64,000 bases of DNA from assembly GCA_018711625.1 (NCBI GenBank), contig DVID01000009.1:83691-147690 (forward strand), written 5' to 3'. Of this stretch, positions 19,160-29,771 are shown one piece after another. Each line of letters starts with the position of its first letter. The stretch's first letter is position 1. Made by a program: the position numbers and the translations under genes. The notes under the pieces were generated by a model, which had not been told where the DNA came from, ran no database searches, and saw only the letters and a program-made list of their open reading frames with translations. This DNA is from Candidatus Limicola stercorigallinarum (GTDB lineage: Bacteria > Actinomycetota > Coriobacteriia > Coriobacteriales > Coriobacteriaceae).

Positions 19160-19457
19160 TTGTTTCTTCGATGGCAACTCTACCTACCAAAACAAAATCT
19201 CTTCGATTTGTAGCAGTTTGAGGCCCACCCCTCAAATACACTGGGAAAGTCCAACGCCGTGACCTGCGGGTTTGTTCTGCGAAAAGGCGGGTCTACTCGG
19301 AGGGTGCCTTCTAAACTGCAACAAATCGAAAAGTTTTTTGTCAGGCGGGCGGGGGACAAGCTCAACTCGCCCGACCAAACTGCAAGTAATCAAAATGTTT
19401 TTACCGCGTGCGTCTGAGGTAATGATCTCAGCCGCAAGGTTGTCCTGAGATGCACAC

Positions 19458-20384
19458 CTACCACACGCTGATGGGACGATTCTGACCAGCGGGGCGAATA
19501 TGCAGGTGGGTTCCGTCGTCGTGCACCAAGGTGGCGCTTGAACCTAGTTCGTTGTCGAGGGTGGCGCCCAGCGCATTGGCAAGTGCCCTCACGGCAAGGC
19601 TGGGACGGTTGTTTTCCTGCGAGATGTGCATGGCTACAAGCTCTTGGGTGCGCTTGCCTACAAGTTCACGCACCGCATCGGCCGCTTGGGCATTGGAGAG
19701 GTGTCCCTCATTGCTAGCTATGCGATCTTGCAGGTAGCGTGGGTAGTCTCCTGTGCGGAGCATGGGCAGATCATGGTTGCTTTCCATGGCGAGGATGCGT
19801 ACATCACTCAGTAGCTGCAAGGCTCCTGGCGTTACAAAGCCTGTGTCGGTAACAAACCCCACGGCATCCTCGCCGCACGAAAAGCGAAAACCAACGGGAT
19901 TTATTACGTCATGCGAGGTGGGGAAGGTTTCAACCGTTACGCCGGCAATGTGAAGCACTGTCCCGGGCATAAATTCGTGCGCGGCAAGCGCGGCGGTGGC
20001 TTTTCGAGCCTGCAGGGTGCCGGCAGTTGCGTAAAGCTCGCCATCAAAGTGGCGGCACCAAACGGGCACACCGCTGGTGTGGTCGCCATGTTCGTGGGTG
20101 ATGAGGAGCGCCCGCACATCCGTTTCTTCAAGCCCCAGCTCGTGCATGCGCGCAAGGGTTTCGCGGCGCGAGAAGCCGCAATCAATCATGATGAGGCCTT
20201 CGGGACCCTCAAGGAGAGCACAGTTGCCCTTAGATCCGCTGCCCAGGATGTGTAGATGCAGGCACACCTCAGGTGCCGCAGCATCACCCCTCGTGACCGT
20301 GGCCGCGTGAAGCGTCCCGTGTTGATCATGGTGAGAACGAGCGCCATGCGCCGAGAGTGGGGCGGTGTATGCTTCAGCGCTCAT
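19458..20384 (-). CDS. MBL-fold metallohydrolase (WalJ/YycJ-like)
   Basis: LHILGSGSKGNCALLEGPEGLIMIDCGFSRRETLARM; ITHEHGDHTSGV; AMESNHDLPML. Confidence 0.87.
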   Translation of the reverse strand: MSAEAYTAPLSAHGARSHHDQHGTLHAATVTRGDAAAPEVCLHLHILGSGSKGNCALLEGPEGLIMIDCGFSRRETLARMHELGLEETDVRALLITHEHGDHTSGVPVWCRHFDGELYATAGTLQARKATAALAAHEFMPGTVLHIAGVTVETFPTSHDVINPVGFRFSCGEDAVGFVTDTGFVTPGALQLLSDVRILAMESNHDLPMLRTGDYPRYLQDRIASNEGHLSNAQAADAVRELVGKRTQELVAMHISQENNRPSLAVRALANALGATLDNELGSSATLVHDDGTHLHIRPAGQNRPISVW

Positions 20385-20426
20385 AGAACCTCCGCACGAT
20401 ACAATGGGGAAAACAAGGAGGCGTTC

Positions 20427-22013
20427 ATGCCAACAGTGGCTCAGCATTATAACCAGACCGCAGCTCATGGTCATCTGGACGGCACGCAGCCGGCGGCACC
20501 GGTGGTGTTGATGGTTTCAGGCGGCGCTGATTCAACCGCTCTACTCGTTTTGGCCTGCACCTCGCAGCTTGATATCCTCGACGGCTGCGGAAAAGCGCGG
20601 ATTGCCCGCGAGCGTTTGCACGTGCTGCACATCAACCATCATCTGCGTGGGGCGGCTTCCGACGAGGACGAGGCGTTTGTGCGTCAGCTCTGTGATCACT
20701 ATGGCCTGCCTATCTGCGTCGAGCATGCCTCATTTACCGATCTGGGCGGTCAAAACCTGGAGGCTGCCGCACGTGAGGTGCGCTACGCCGCCGCCCGCCG
20801 CTACGTGCGAGAACTGTGCGCCGAGGCCGGCTGCCCTCGTACCGCCGCACGCATCTTGACGGCCCACACGGCAAGCGATCGTGCCGAGACGTTTTTCATG
20901 AACGCTATCAAGGGTGCAGGACCTGCGGGCCTATCAAGCATTCCGCGCCGTCGCAACATCATCGTGCGCCCCCTCATCGACATGACACACGAGGAGCTCT
21001 GCCGCCGTCTTGAGGTGGCAGGCATCCCGTGGCGTGAGGACGAGTCGAACCAAGACACCAGCTACCTGCGCAACTATGTGCGCCATCGCGTGGTACCCGT
21101 GGCGCGCGAGCGTAACGCCAACTTGGCCCGAACGCTTGGTGCCACCTGTGACATCTTGGGTGACGAGGATGCCTTCATGTCGCAGCTTGCCGCTACGGCG
21201 CTCAGGCAATGTACGCGCAGGCAGAGGCCCGGGCTTGTAGTGATAGATGGCACGCGTCTGTCTGCGGCCGAGATTGCCATCGCGCGACGCATGGTGCGCT
21301 TGGCGGTAAAACAGCTCGACCCCGAGGTGCGGCTTGAGATGCGGCATGTGGAGACCGTGCTTGCCTGCGTGGCAGCCGGGTCTGGTTCGCTCACCCTGCC
21401 GGCGGGCATCGATGCCCGCATGGAGTTTGGCCTGCTTGCGCTGCGCACAGCTCGTGCTCGCGAGACCCTTGCTGCCGGCTGGCTTGCCGTGCCGGGTACT
21501 ATGCCGCTCGCTAACGAGATGGTGCTCGAAGCCTCACTCATGGAGATTCCAGCGGGAAGCGACTGTGTGACGCTTGCCCGTGCTGCCGCTGCCGAACCCA
21601 TGCAGGTAGGGGAGGGTATACGCGCGGTCGCGCTGGTAGATGCGGCGGCGCTGGGCTATGCCGAGCAAGATGTGGTGCGGCTTAAAGAGGCCGGAGGTGG
21701 CGTTCCGGCAGAGGCCCGGGCTGCGCGGTTATGGGTCGATGCCCCGGAACCAGGCGACCTTATGTGTCCTTTGGGTATGCACGGCCGCTCCAAGAAGGTC
21801 TCGGACGTGCTGGGAGAGGAACAGGTGCCCGTTGCGGAGCGGCAGCTTGTGCCGGTGGTGCGCACGGCCCCGTCGGGTGCGGTGGTATGGCTTGCCGGCA
21901 TCCGGCTCGACGACCGCTTTAAGTGCACAGCGTCCACGCGCGTGGCGGTGCGGCTCGTTTTGCGCAGCCCTGTGGACGAGGCCCCAACAGCGCAGTCGCC
22001 CGGTGTTCGTTAG
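20427..22013 (+). CDS. tilS: tRNA(Ile)-lysidine synthetase
   Basis: VLMVSGGADSTALL PP-loop (SGGxDS); LHVLHINHHLRG; TAHTASDRAETFFMNAIKGAGPAGLSSIP. Confidence 0.92.
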   Translation: MPTVAQHYNQTAAHGHLDGTQPAAPVVLMVSGGADSTALLVLACTSQLDILDGCGKARIARERLHVLHINHHLRGAASDEDEAFVRQLCDHYGLPICVEHASFTDLGGQNLEAAAREVRYAAARRYVRELCAEAGCPRTAARILTAHTASDRAETFFMNAIKGAGPAGLSSIPRRRNIIVRPLIDMTHEELCRRLEVAGIPWREDESNQDTSYLRNYVRHRVVPVARERNANLARTLGATCDILGDEDAFMSQLAATALRQCTRRQRPGLVVIDGTRLSAAEIAIARRMVRLAVKQLDPEVRLEMRHVETVLACVAAGSGSLTLPAGIDARMEFGLLALRTARARETLAAGWLAVPGTMPLANEMVLEASLMEIPAGSDCVTLARAAAAEPMQVGEGIRAVALVDAAALGYAEQDVVRLKEAGGGVPAEARAARLWVDAPEPGDLMCPLGMHGRSKKVSDVLGEEQVPVAERQLVPVVRTAPSGAVVWLAGIRLDDRFKCTASTRVAVRLVLRSPVDEAPTAQSPGVR

Positions 22014-22143
22014 GCCATAAAAGCTCCGCGTCCGCCCGCATAGGGGGCTCACCTGCTACTATAAACACTTGTCAGGGTTCCGCCGTTACCGGAACCTCGT
22101 CATGCTCGGCGTCAAGCGCCGGCCCAGCGCAGAAAGGGATCTC

Positions 22144-22692
22144 ATGAGCACACAGCACCCCGACGTTGAAACCGTACTCTTCTCTGAGGAGGACATCGCA
22201 CAGATCGTCAACCGCTTGGGCGAACAGATCACCCGTGATTACGAGGGAAAAGACCTTGTGCTCATTGCTGTTTTGCGCGGCGCCGTTGTGTTTATGGGCG
22301 ACCTTATGCGCGCCATCAAGCGTCCGCTCGCCATCGACTTCATGGCTGTTTCGAGCTATGGCGACAAGGCGAAGTCGTCCGGCGTGGTGCGCATTGTGAA
22401 AGACCTCGATATGGACATCAAGGGTCGTGACGTGCTCATCGTTGAGGACATCCTCGACTCGGGCCTTACGCTCAAGTACCTCATGAAGAATCTTTCGAGC
22501 CGTCACCCCGCTTCGCTTGAGGTGGCTGCATTCCTGTGGAAGGATATCGAGGGCAAGCAGGCTGCCATCAACCCCAAGTATGTGGGTGCGCACTGCCCCG
22601 ACGCCTTTGTGGTGGGGTACGGCCTGGACTTTGCCGAGCGCTATCGCAACCTCCCCTATGTGGGAATTCTTAAACCGGAGGTTTATTCGTAG
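22144..22692 (+). CDS. hpt: Hypoxanthine phosphoribosyltransferase
   Basis: DVLIVEDILDSGLTLKYLMKNL PRPP loop; LIAVLRGAVVFMGDLMRAI. Confidence 0.93.
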   Translation: MSTQHPDVETVLFSEEDIAQIVNRLGEQITRDYEGKDLVLIAVLRGAVVFMGDLMRAIKRPLAIDFMAVSSYGDKAKSSGVVRIVKDLDMDIKGRDVLIVEDILDSGLTLKYLMKNLSSRHPASLEVAAFLWKDIEGKQAAINPKYVGAHCPDAFVVGYGLDFAERYRNLPYVGILKPEVYS

Positions 22693-24963
22693 ATGACCTA
22701 CAACCACAACGAGCCGAATCCTCGCGACATCATGCGCGCGTCTGAGGGGAATGAGCGTCCCAGTGAGGGTGCGCCCAAGGCTCCCGAGCGCGGCCAGCAG
22801 GGCGATGCACCTCATGGTGAGCGTTCGCATGGTAAGCATGATGGTGCAAACGACGGCCCCTTTAGTTCAAGCGATCTGTTTGGTGGTCGCTCGGGTGGTT
22901 TTGGTGGCCCGGGCGGCGTAGGCGGCCCTGGCAGGCAGGGTGGCCCGTCGCGCATCAACTGGCTCTATCTGCTCATCGCTTGCGCGCTTTTGGCCTACCT
23001 CTTCTTCAATATGGGCGGCGGCCTTCCTAGCGGGCAAACGACCGAGATCTCCACGAGTTCGCTTGTTTCTGCGATTGAGGAAGATCGCGTAGACACGCTC
23101 ACCTACACCGTAGTGACCGGCGGCGTTGAAGGCACACTCTGGACCGACGAGGGCGATGTGGGCGACGAGAGCAAACTCGTGCCCTTCACCTCGACCTACG
23201 TGGGTTCCGATTCGCTCTCTGAGCTTATGCGCGAGCACCCCGACACCACCTACAAGGTGGACACGAGCGACCCCAACTTCTGGAGCGACATGCTCGTGAC
23301 CGTGCTGCCCACCCTTCTGCTTTTGGCGCTCATGTTCTATTTCATGCGTCAGATGATGGGTGCCAACAGCAAGACCATGCAGTTTGGCAAGACGAACGCT
23401 AAAACCAACGAGGCTACGCGTCCCAAGGTGAAGTTTAAGGACGTCGCCGGCATCGACGAGGCGGTTGAGGAGCTCGAGGAGGTGCGCGACTTTTTGGCCG
23501 CGCCCGAGCGCTACCGCAAGCTGGGCGCCAAGATTCCGCGTGGCGTGCTCTTGGTGGGCCCTCCGGGCACCGGCAAGACGCTGTTGGCTAAGGCGGTGGC
23601 CGGCGAGGCGGGCGTGCCATTCTTCTCCATCTCGGGTTCGGACTTTGTAGAGATGTTTGTGGGCGTGGGCGCAAGCCGCGTGCGCGACCTCTTTAAGGAG
23701 GCCAAGGCGCAGGCGCCTTCAATCATCTTCATTGACGAGATTGATGCCGTGGGCCGTCAGCGCGGCGCCGGCTTGGGCGGCGGTCACGACGAGCGCGAGC
23801 AAACGCTCAACCAGCTTCTGGTTGAAATGGACGGCTTTGAGGAGACGGAGAGCGTCATCCTTATCGCTGCCACCAACCGCCCTGACATCCTCGACCCGGC
23901 GTTGCTGCGCCCGGGCCGCTTCGACCGTCAGATCACCGTTGACCGTCCCGACGTGAAGGGCCGCGAGCAGATCCTGCGGGTGCATGGTGCCAACAAGCCG
24001 CTTGAAGACAACGTGCGCTACGACAAGCTTGCGCAGCTCACCGTGGGCTTTACCGGTGCCGACCTGGCGAACCTCATGAACGAGGCAGCCCTTTTGGCGG
24101 CGCGCCGCAAGCGCTCGACCATCTCGATGGACGAGGTGGAGGAGTCCATGGAGCGCGTGATTGCCGGCCCGCAGCGCAAGAGCCGCGTGATGACCGAGCA
24201 AGAGCGCACCACCATTGCCTATCATGAGAGCGGTCACGCGCTGGTGGGGCACGTTCTTGAGCACTCCGATCCCGTGCACAAGATTTCGATCATCAGCCGT
24301 GGTCAGGCGCTGGGTTACACCATGCAGCTTCCTACTGAGGATCACTTCCTTAAGACCAAGAACGAGATGCTCGATGAGCTGGCGGTGTTCTTGGGCGGTC
24401 GTGTGGCCGAGGAGCTCATGTGTGATGACATCACCTCGGGTGCGTCGAACGACCTTGAGCGTGCCACCAAGATGGCGCGCGAGATGGTCACGCGCCTGGG
24501 CATGAGCGAAGAGCTGGGAACGCAGGTCTTTGGCGAGGCGCAGCACCAGGTGTTTTTGGGTCGCGATTATGCGGATCATCAGGACTATTCCGAGGAGACG
24601 GCCCGCCGCATTGATGTTGAGGTGCAGCGCATCATGCGCGAGGCGCACCGCCGTGCGGAGGAAATCCTGCTTGCCCGCCGCGACCAGCTGGAACTCATGA
24701 AGCAGGTGCTCCTTGAGCGCGAGACCGTGGAAGGCGAGGCTGTTGAGGCCCTGCTCGACGGCACCTGGGACGCCTATCTCGAGCGTGAGAAGGCGGGTGA
24801 GAGAGGGGCTGCCCCGCAGAGCACGGGCGCTACCTCATCCTCTCGTCGCAAGCCGCGCATGAGCGACGAGGAGATTGCGGCCGACGCGGCCCGCTATGCT
24901 GCGGAAATGGCAGCAAGCGAGGAAGAGGCGCCACCGCAGAAGGACGACGCGCCGGAAGCATAG
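22693..24963 (+). CDS. ftsH: ATP-dependent zinc metalloprotease FtsH
   Basis: [60 protein letters not shown] zinc motif; N-terminal TM. Confidence 0.96.
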   Translation: MTYNHNEPNPRDIMRASEGNERPSEGAPKAPERGQQGDAPHGERSHGKHDGANDGPFSSSDLFGGRSGGFGGPGGVGGPGRQGGPSRINWLYLLIACALLAYLFFNMGGGLPSGQTTEISTSSLVSAIEEDRVDTLTYTVVTGGVEGTLWTDEGDVGDESKLVPFTSTYVGSDSLSELMREHPDTTYKVDTSDPNFWSDMLVTVLPTLLLLALMFYFMRQMMGANSKTMQFGKTNAKTNEATRPKVKFKDVAGIDEAVEELEEVRDFLAAPERYRKLGAKIPRGVLLVGPPGTGKTLLAKAVAGEAGVPFFSISGSDFVEMFVGVGASRVRDLFKEAKAQAPSIIFIDEIDAVGRQRGAGLGGGHDEREQTLNQLLVEMDGFEETESVILIAATNRPDILDPALLRPGRFDRQITVDRPDVKGREQILRVHGANKPLEDNVRYDKLAQLTVGFTGADLANLMNEAALLAARRKRSTISMDEVEESMERVIAGPQRKSRVMTEQERTTIAYHESGHALVGHVLEHSDPVHKISIISRGQALGYTMQLPTEDHFLKTKNEMLDELAVFLGGRVAEELMCDDITSGASNDLERATKMAREMVTRLGMSEELGTQVFGEAQHQVFLGRDYADHQDYSEETARRIDVEVQRIMREAHRRAEEILLARRDQLELMKQVLLERETVEGEAVEALLDGTWDAYLEREKAGERGAAPQSTGATSSSRRKPRMSDEEIAADAARYAAEMAASEEEAPPQKDDAPEA

Positions 24964-24974
24964 CTTCATCCACA

Positions 24975-25002
24975 AGGGCATCCGTTCATCAACGGGTGCC
25001 CT
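24975..25002 (+). terminator. Rho-independent terminator of ftsH
   Basis: AGGGCATCCGTT-CATC-AACGGGTGCCCT followed by TTTT. Confidence 0.7.
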
Positions 25003-25009
25003 TTTTGCT

Positions 25010-25130
25010 AGGTGGGTGGACGGGGGACGGGGTCATTCCATCCACCCGGGCAGGGGGAGCGGTGCCGTTCCGTCCACCTGGACAGAGGAGAACGGGGTCA
25101 TTCCATCCATCTGGGTGGATGTGCCCTGTT
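25010..25130. repeat. REP-like intergenic repeats (ACGGGGTCATTCCATCCA motif)
   Basis: ACGGGGTCATTCCATCCA occurs twice with an intervening diverged copy (GCGGTGCCGTTCCGTCCACC); related to 44626..44722. Confidence 0.55.
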
Positions 25131-25207
25131 TCGGTATGGCGCACGCCTCTGTGGACACTCATGCTTGCCGTATGATGGGCATGCACAACAACGAGCGAGG
25201 AGTGACC

Positions 25208-26401
25208 ATGATCAACGAGCAGATGTATGCCTACGGCGCCGCGAGCTCTAAGATTCGCGAGATTTTTAGCTATGCCAACGAGCGCAAAGCCGTCATTGGC
25301 GCAGAGAACGTGTTTGATTTTAGCCTGGGCAATCCAAGCGTGCCTGCGCCCGATGCAGTGCGCGCCTCTATCGAGCGCTCACTGGCGGAAGTTCCCGCGG
25401 CAGAGCTCCATGGGTACACCCCTGCGCCCGGTCTTCCCGCGGCTCGGACAGCGGTGGCTCAGTCGCTCAACCGCCGCTTTGGCACCAGCTACACTGCAGA
25501 TAACGTGTTTATGACGGTGGGCGCTGCGGCGTCGGTTTCTTGCACCTTGCATGCGGTGGCGAATCCTGGCGATGAGGTGATTGTGATCGCTCCTTACTTT
25601 CCGGAGTACCGCGTGTGGATTGAGACGGCCGGTGCCACCTGCGTGGAAGTGCTGGCAGATTTTGAAACTTTCCAGGTAGATGCGGCGGCAGTGGCAGCGG
25701 CCATCACACCGCGCACCGCCGCGGTGATCATCGACTCGCCCAACAACCCCACGGGAGCTGTGTACACGCGCGCCACGCTCGAGGCACTCGCGCAGGTGCT
25801 CGAAGCGGCCAACGCGCAGCGTGACGACCCCATCGTGCTTATTTCCGACGAGCCATACCGCGAGATCACCTATGGTGCCGAGGTGCCCTGGGTGCCCGCG
25901 ATTTATGCCGCCACGGTGGTGTGCTACTCCTATTCCAAGTCGCTCTCGCTTCCGGGCGAGCGCGTGGGCTGGGTGCTTGTGCCCAACACGTGGGATCAGG
26001 AACCGCGTGTCATGGCGGCTGTGGCCGGAGCCGCCCGTGCTCTGGGCTTTGTGTGTGCTCCGGCGCTCTTCCAGCGCGTGGTGGCCGATTGCGTGGATGA
26101 GCCCTCCGATGTGGAGGCGTACGCCCGCAATCGCGAGCTGCTCACCAGTGCTTTGAGCTCGTACGGTTACACCTATGTGGAGCCCGACGGTGCCTTTTAT
26201 CTGTGGGTACAAGCGCTTGAGCCCGATGCCGAGGCGTTTTGTGACCGTGCTCGCACGCTCGAACTGCTGCCCGTGCCTTCCAATAGCTTTGGCGTGATGG
26301 GATGGGTGCGCGTGGGCTATTGCGTGGCGCCCGAGGTGATTGAGCGCTCGCTGCCCGCATGGCGCAAGCTGGCGCAGATGTACGGAGTGGCACCAGCGTA
26401 A
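25208..26401 (+). CDS. Pyridoxal-phosphate-dependent aminotransferase (class I/II)
   Basis: FDFSLGNPSVPAPDAV; ITPRTAAVIIDSPNNPTGAVY; CYSYSKSLSLPGERVGW (PLP Lys). Confidence 0.92.
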   Translation: MINEQMYAYGAASSKIREIFSYANERKAVIGAENVFDFSLGNPSVPAPDAVRASIERSLAEVPAAELHGYTPAPGLPAARTAVAQSLNRRFGTSYTADNVFMTVGAAASVSCTLHAVANPGDEVIVIAPYFPEYRVWIETAGATCVEVLADFETFQVDAAAVAAAITPRTAAVIIDSPNNPTGAVYTRATLEALAQVLEAANAQRDDPIVLISDEPYREITYGAEVPWVPAIYAATVVCYSYSKSLSLPGERVGWVLVPNTWDQEPRVMAAVAGAARALGFVCAPALFQRVVADCVDEPSDVEAYARNRELLTSALSSYGYTYVEPDGAFYLWVQALEPDAEAFCDRARTLELLPVPSNSFGVMGWVRVGYCVAPEVIERSLPAWRKLAQMYGVAPA

Positions 26402-26508
26402 GCACCTCGTAAGCAAATGCCTGCGCGCTCATCATCGCTTGTGCACCGTTGTCTTGGCCAGAAGGTAATGTGGTATCGTGGCCCCAGGAAAACGCAAGGA
26501 GGTTACTT

Positions 26509-27348
26509 ATGTCCTACACCATTGCCGGGGACATTCACACCCACACGCTCTTCTCGCGCCACGCGTACTCCACCATTGCCGAGAACGTGGCGGCGGCGCG
26601 TGCGGCAGGCCTTGAGGTGCTGGGCTCGGCCGACCATTTTAGCTGCATGCTCTTTCCCGAGCAGCACATTCGCAACTTCCAGTTCTTCATTAACCAGGGA
26701 GTGTGGCCGCGCGTGTGGGATGGCGTCACCGTGCTGCGCGGCATGGAGGCCGACATCGTCTCGCTCTCCGGCGAGCTCTTTGGGCAGGATATCTCCTGCC
26801 GTGAGAACATCACGGGCCGTCCCTTCCGCACGGAGCGCTCACTCTTTGACCAGGTGGTGCGCGGTATTGACTACGTGGTGGCAAGTGTGCACAACGGTGA
26901 CTTCACCGAAGGCGCGAGCCTTGCGGCTACGACGGCTATGTATGTGAAGGCACTCGAGCAGCCGCGCGTGCTGCTGCTTGGCCATACGGGTCGCTCGGGC
27001 GTGCCGTTTGATGTGGACGAGGTGCTTGAGGTGGCCAAGGAGCGTCACAAGCTCATCGAGATCAACGAGCATAGCCTTAACTCCGATGCGCATGGAGCGC
27101 ATCACACCGCCTGCACCACCATTGCCGAGCGTTGCGCCGAGATGGGCGTGGGCATCGTGGTGTCGAGCGATGCGCATATCGCACACGATATCGGCCGCTT
27201 CCCGTTTGTGCGCTCTATGCTGGAGGAGATTCACTTCCCGCAGGAGCTCATCGCCAACCGGGGTCGCGCTGCCATGCTCGATGCGCTGGAAGCGGCGGGC
27301 GTGTGTGACATGCTCCCCATTCGCGCCGCTCACGAAGTGCGCGCGTAG
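26509..27348 (+). CDS. PHP-domain phosphatase (YcdX-like)
   Basis: IAGDIHTHTLFSRHAYSTIAENVAAARAAGLEVLGSADHF; VVSSDAHIAHDIGRF. Confidence 0.85.
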   Translation: MSYTIAGDIHTHTLFSRHAYSTIAENVAAARAAGLEVLGSADHFSCMLFPEQHIRNFQFFINQGVWPRVWDGVTVLRGMEADIVSLSGELFGQDISCRENITGRPFRTERSLFDQVVRGIDYVVASVHNGDFTEGASLAATTAMYVKALEQPRVLLLGHTGRSGVPFDVDEVLEVAKERHKLIEINEHSLNSDAHGAHHTACTTIAERCAEMGVGIVVSSDAHIAHDIGRFPFVRSMLEEIHFPQELIANRGRAAMLDALEAAGVCDMLPIRAAHEVRA

Positions 27349-27457
27349 CGGCAAGCTCTGCAGGGAACCCATAGGAAAGATAACGGTGGCAACCATGACG
27401 CCAGCCTCACAAGGAGCGCCGGCGCATCTGCCACACCGACGAGATACAAGGAGTGTC

Positions 27458-28057
27458 ATGCTCAAGCGGACGTTTGACGAAGATCTGGAACGCGCCATCG
27501 CGTTTCATGGGCATCTGTGCGCCGGCCAGGTTATTGGCACGCGCATGGCGCGCCTGGCTATGGCGTACTTTCATATCGAAGATGCCGATACCTACCGCGA
27601 CCTGGTGGCCTTCGTGGAATGCGATCGTTGCTTGGCCGATGCGGTGATCTCGGTTGCCAACTGCCACCTGGGGCGCCGCCGCCTGAAGTGGTATGACTAC
27701 GGCATCATGTCGGCCAGCTTCTACGACCTGGCAACGGGTCGCGCCATCCGCATCTCCCAGCGCCCGGATGTGCCCAAGGCGCCGCACGACAAAGACGAGA
27801 TGCTGGCGTTTTTTGCGGGACTTAGCGACGCCGAGCTTTTTTGCGTGCATGAGGTGACGCTTCCCGACTTTGAGGAGTTTGACCTGCCGGGCCGCCCGCG
27901 CAAGACGCAGATTTGCGAGGTATGCGGCGAGCGCGTGCACGATGGTCGCGGTATCGAGCGTGACGGCCATACCTACTGCCGCCGCTGCGCAGGTGAGCAT
28001 GTGTATTACGTTGAGGGCCGGGAGCTCTCGGCTGAGGAACTCTCTCACGGCGTATAA
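27458..28057 (+). CDS. FmdE-domain protein with C-terminal zinc ribbon
   Basis: AIAFHGHLCAGQVIGTRMARLAM; ECDRCLADAVISVANCHLGRRRLK; CEVCGERVHDGRGIERDGHTYCRRCAG. Confidence 0.87.
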   Translation: MLKRTFDEDLERAIAFHGHLCAGQVIGTRMARLAMAYFHIEDADTYRDLVAFVECDRCLADAVISVANCHLGRRRLKWYDYGIMSASFYDLATGRAIRISQRPDVPKAPHDKDEMLAFFAGLSDAELFCVHEVTLPDFEEFDLPGRPRKTQICEVCGERVHDGRGIERDGHTYCRRCAGEHVYYVEGRELSAEELSHGV

Positions 28058-28205
28058 GGACGCGGAAGACCTCATTGGTGGTCAGGTTGCTCTGCCGAAC
28101 CTTATAAAAAGGTAAGGAAACCATCATGGGTTGTTCACGGGTGCTTGGTACGCTGAGCGTACGCGGGGCGCACACCTGCTTCGCACGAATGGCAAAGGAG
28201 CGCCC

Positions 28206-29729
28206 ATGGCGGATGATAGGAGGAGCAAGACTTCGGCAACGTTGATTCGCGTTGCTGTCGCGCGATCGCTGCTTGTCTTGCTTGTGCTTATCATCTGCCT
28301 GGGCTGCGCCTGCGCGGTGATGCTGCGGTGCCGGTATGAAGAGGGCCGCCGTGGCACGGATGATGTTGCGGCGCCGCGGGTGGCCATGGCTGCCGAGCCG
28401 CAGCCCCAGGGGCGCATCGAGACCGCGCTTACCTACACGTGTATCGATAAAGATGGCACCGGTGAGGTTGAGGATACCTTTGTGTGGGATGATGCCTGGT
28501 TTACCGAAGGTGGCCCGGCATATGATTCCGAGCTTGCTCGCACCTGCGCGGTGCTGTCTACGTTGGCGTATTCAGAATCGGGTTATTACCAGGAAGCATC
28601 TGATCAACCTGCTTATATGGAAGATGCCTTGGCCCGCCTGGGCTTTGATGAGGTGTCTACCGAGTCATACCGCTTCCGCAGCGAGGTGGTTGACCAGGTG
28701 CTCAACCTTATCATGCAGCAAGAGGACACGGTGGCCTATACCCTGGCGCGCAAACGCGTGACCACGCAGACGGGCGAGACGGTGTCGGTCATCCTTATGG
28801 TGGCGCGTGGCAGCTACGGATCGGAGTGGCTGAGCAATCTCAAGCTGGCGATTGAAGACGAGATGGCGGGGCACGAGGAGCAAGAGGCGGGTACTGATGG
28901 TGATACGGGAGATGCCGCGGAAGATGCCACGGGCGTAGGCACGCCAACGGCCGCCGAGATGGATGCCCAGAGTGCCCTAGAGGATGCTATGGGAGATTCT
29001 GCCCACCAGGGGTATAGCGAGGCCGCCGAAGAGGTGTGGGGCGCTCTTTCCTCCTGGATAGACGAAAGCCATGCCGCGGGCGAGCGTGTGGCCCTGGTTA
29101 CCTGCGGGCATAGTCGTGGTGGCGCCATCGCGAACCTTATCGCTGCCCGTGCAGCAGATGAGCTGGCGTATGCTCAGACGGAGACGGACGAGGCCGCGAG
29201 TGGTGCGGGCGCGCTTGCAGGTTACACAGGCGCCGTTGCAGATGAGGATGCTTCATCGCGCACACACATGGCTGCAACGGATACTGTGCGTGCCTATACC
29301 TTTGCGTCTCCGCGAACCACGGTGAGCGAGCGGGCGCACGATGATCGGTACAGCAGCATTTATAACGTGGTGAATCCGGCAGACATCATGCCGAGCTTGC
29401 CGCTTGCTACCTGGGGATATGAACGCTATGGCTGCGACGTGTTGCTGCCTCGCGTGGGCGATGATGGCTTTGATGCCGCCCATGCTCAGATGGAGGCCCA
29501 GTTTGAGCGCGTGATGGGAATGCCCAACCAGTCCGTTCCCGCTGATGCCCATGTGGTGGACACGGTGGTGCGCGAGGTGGGGGAGCAGGTGACCTCCACC
29601 GCCGAGCTTATGTCGCCCTCCGGCGTTGCCCAGGCGGTGGGTATCCTTGCTCAGCATGTAGATCCGGAGCGCATGCTCCGGGGGCACATGCCGAGCGTTT
29701 ACCTTGCCTGGTTGAGTGCCTGTGCTTAA
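28206..29729 (+). CDS. Lipase class-3-like alpha/beta hydrolase with N-terminal signal anchor
   Basis: VALVTCGHSRGGAIANLIAAR (GxSxG); YTFASPRTT; YNVVNPADIMPSLPLATWGYERYG. Confidence 0.8.
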   Translation: MADDRRSKTSATLIRVAVARSLLVLLVLIICLGCACAVMLRCRYEEGRRGTDDVAAPRVAMAAEPQPQGRIETALTYTCIDKDGTGEVEDTFVWDDAWFTEGGPAYDSELARTCAVLSTLAYSESGYYQEASDQPAYMEDALARLGFDEVSTESYRFRSEVVDQVLNLIMQQEDTVAYTLARKRVTTQTGETVSVILMVARGSYGSEWLSNLKLAIEDEMAGHEEQEAGTDGDTGDAAEDATGVGTPTAAEMDAQSALEDAMGDSAHQGYSEAAEEVWGALSSWIDESHAAGERVALVTCGHSRGGAIANLIAARAADELAYAQTETDEAASGAGALAGYTGAVADEDASSRTHMAATDTVRAYTFASPRTTVSERAHDDRYSSIYNVVNPADIMPSLPLATWGYERYGCDVLLPRVGDDGFDAAHAQMEAQFERVMGMPNQSVPADAHVVDTVVREVGEQVTSTAELMSPSGVAQAVGILAQHVDPERMLRGHMPSVYLAWLSACA

Positions 29730-29771
29730 GTAACCGCCGCTGTTTTGTTGGTGTCAGCGGTGTTTCAGCTC

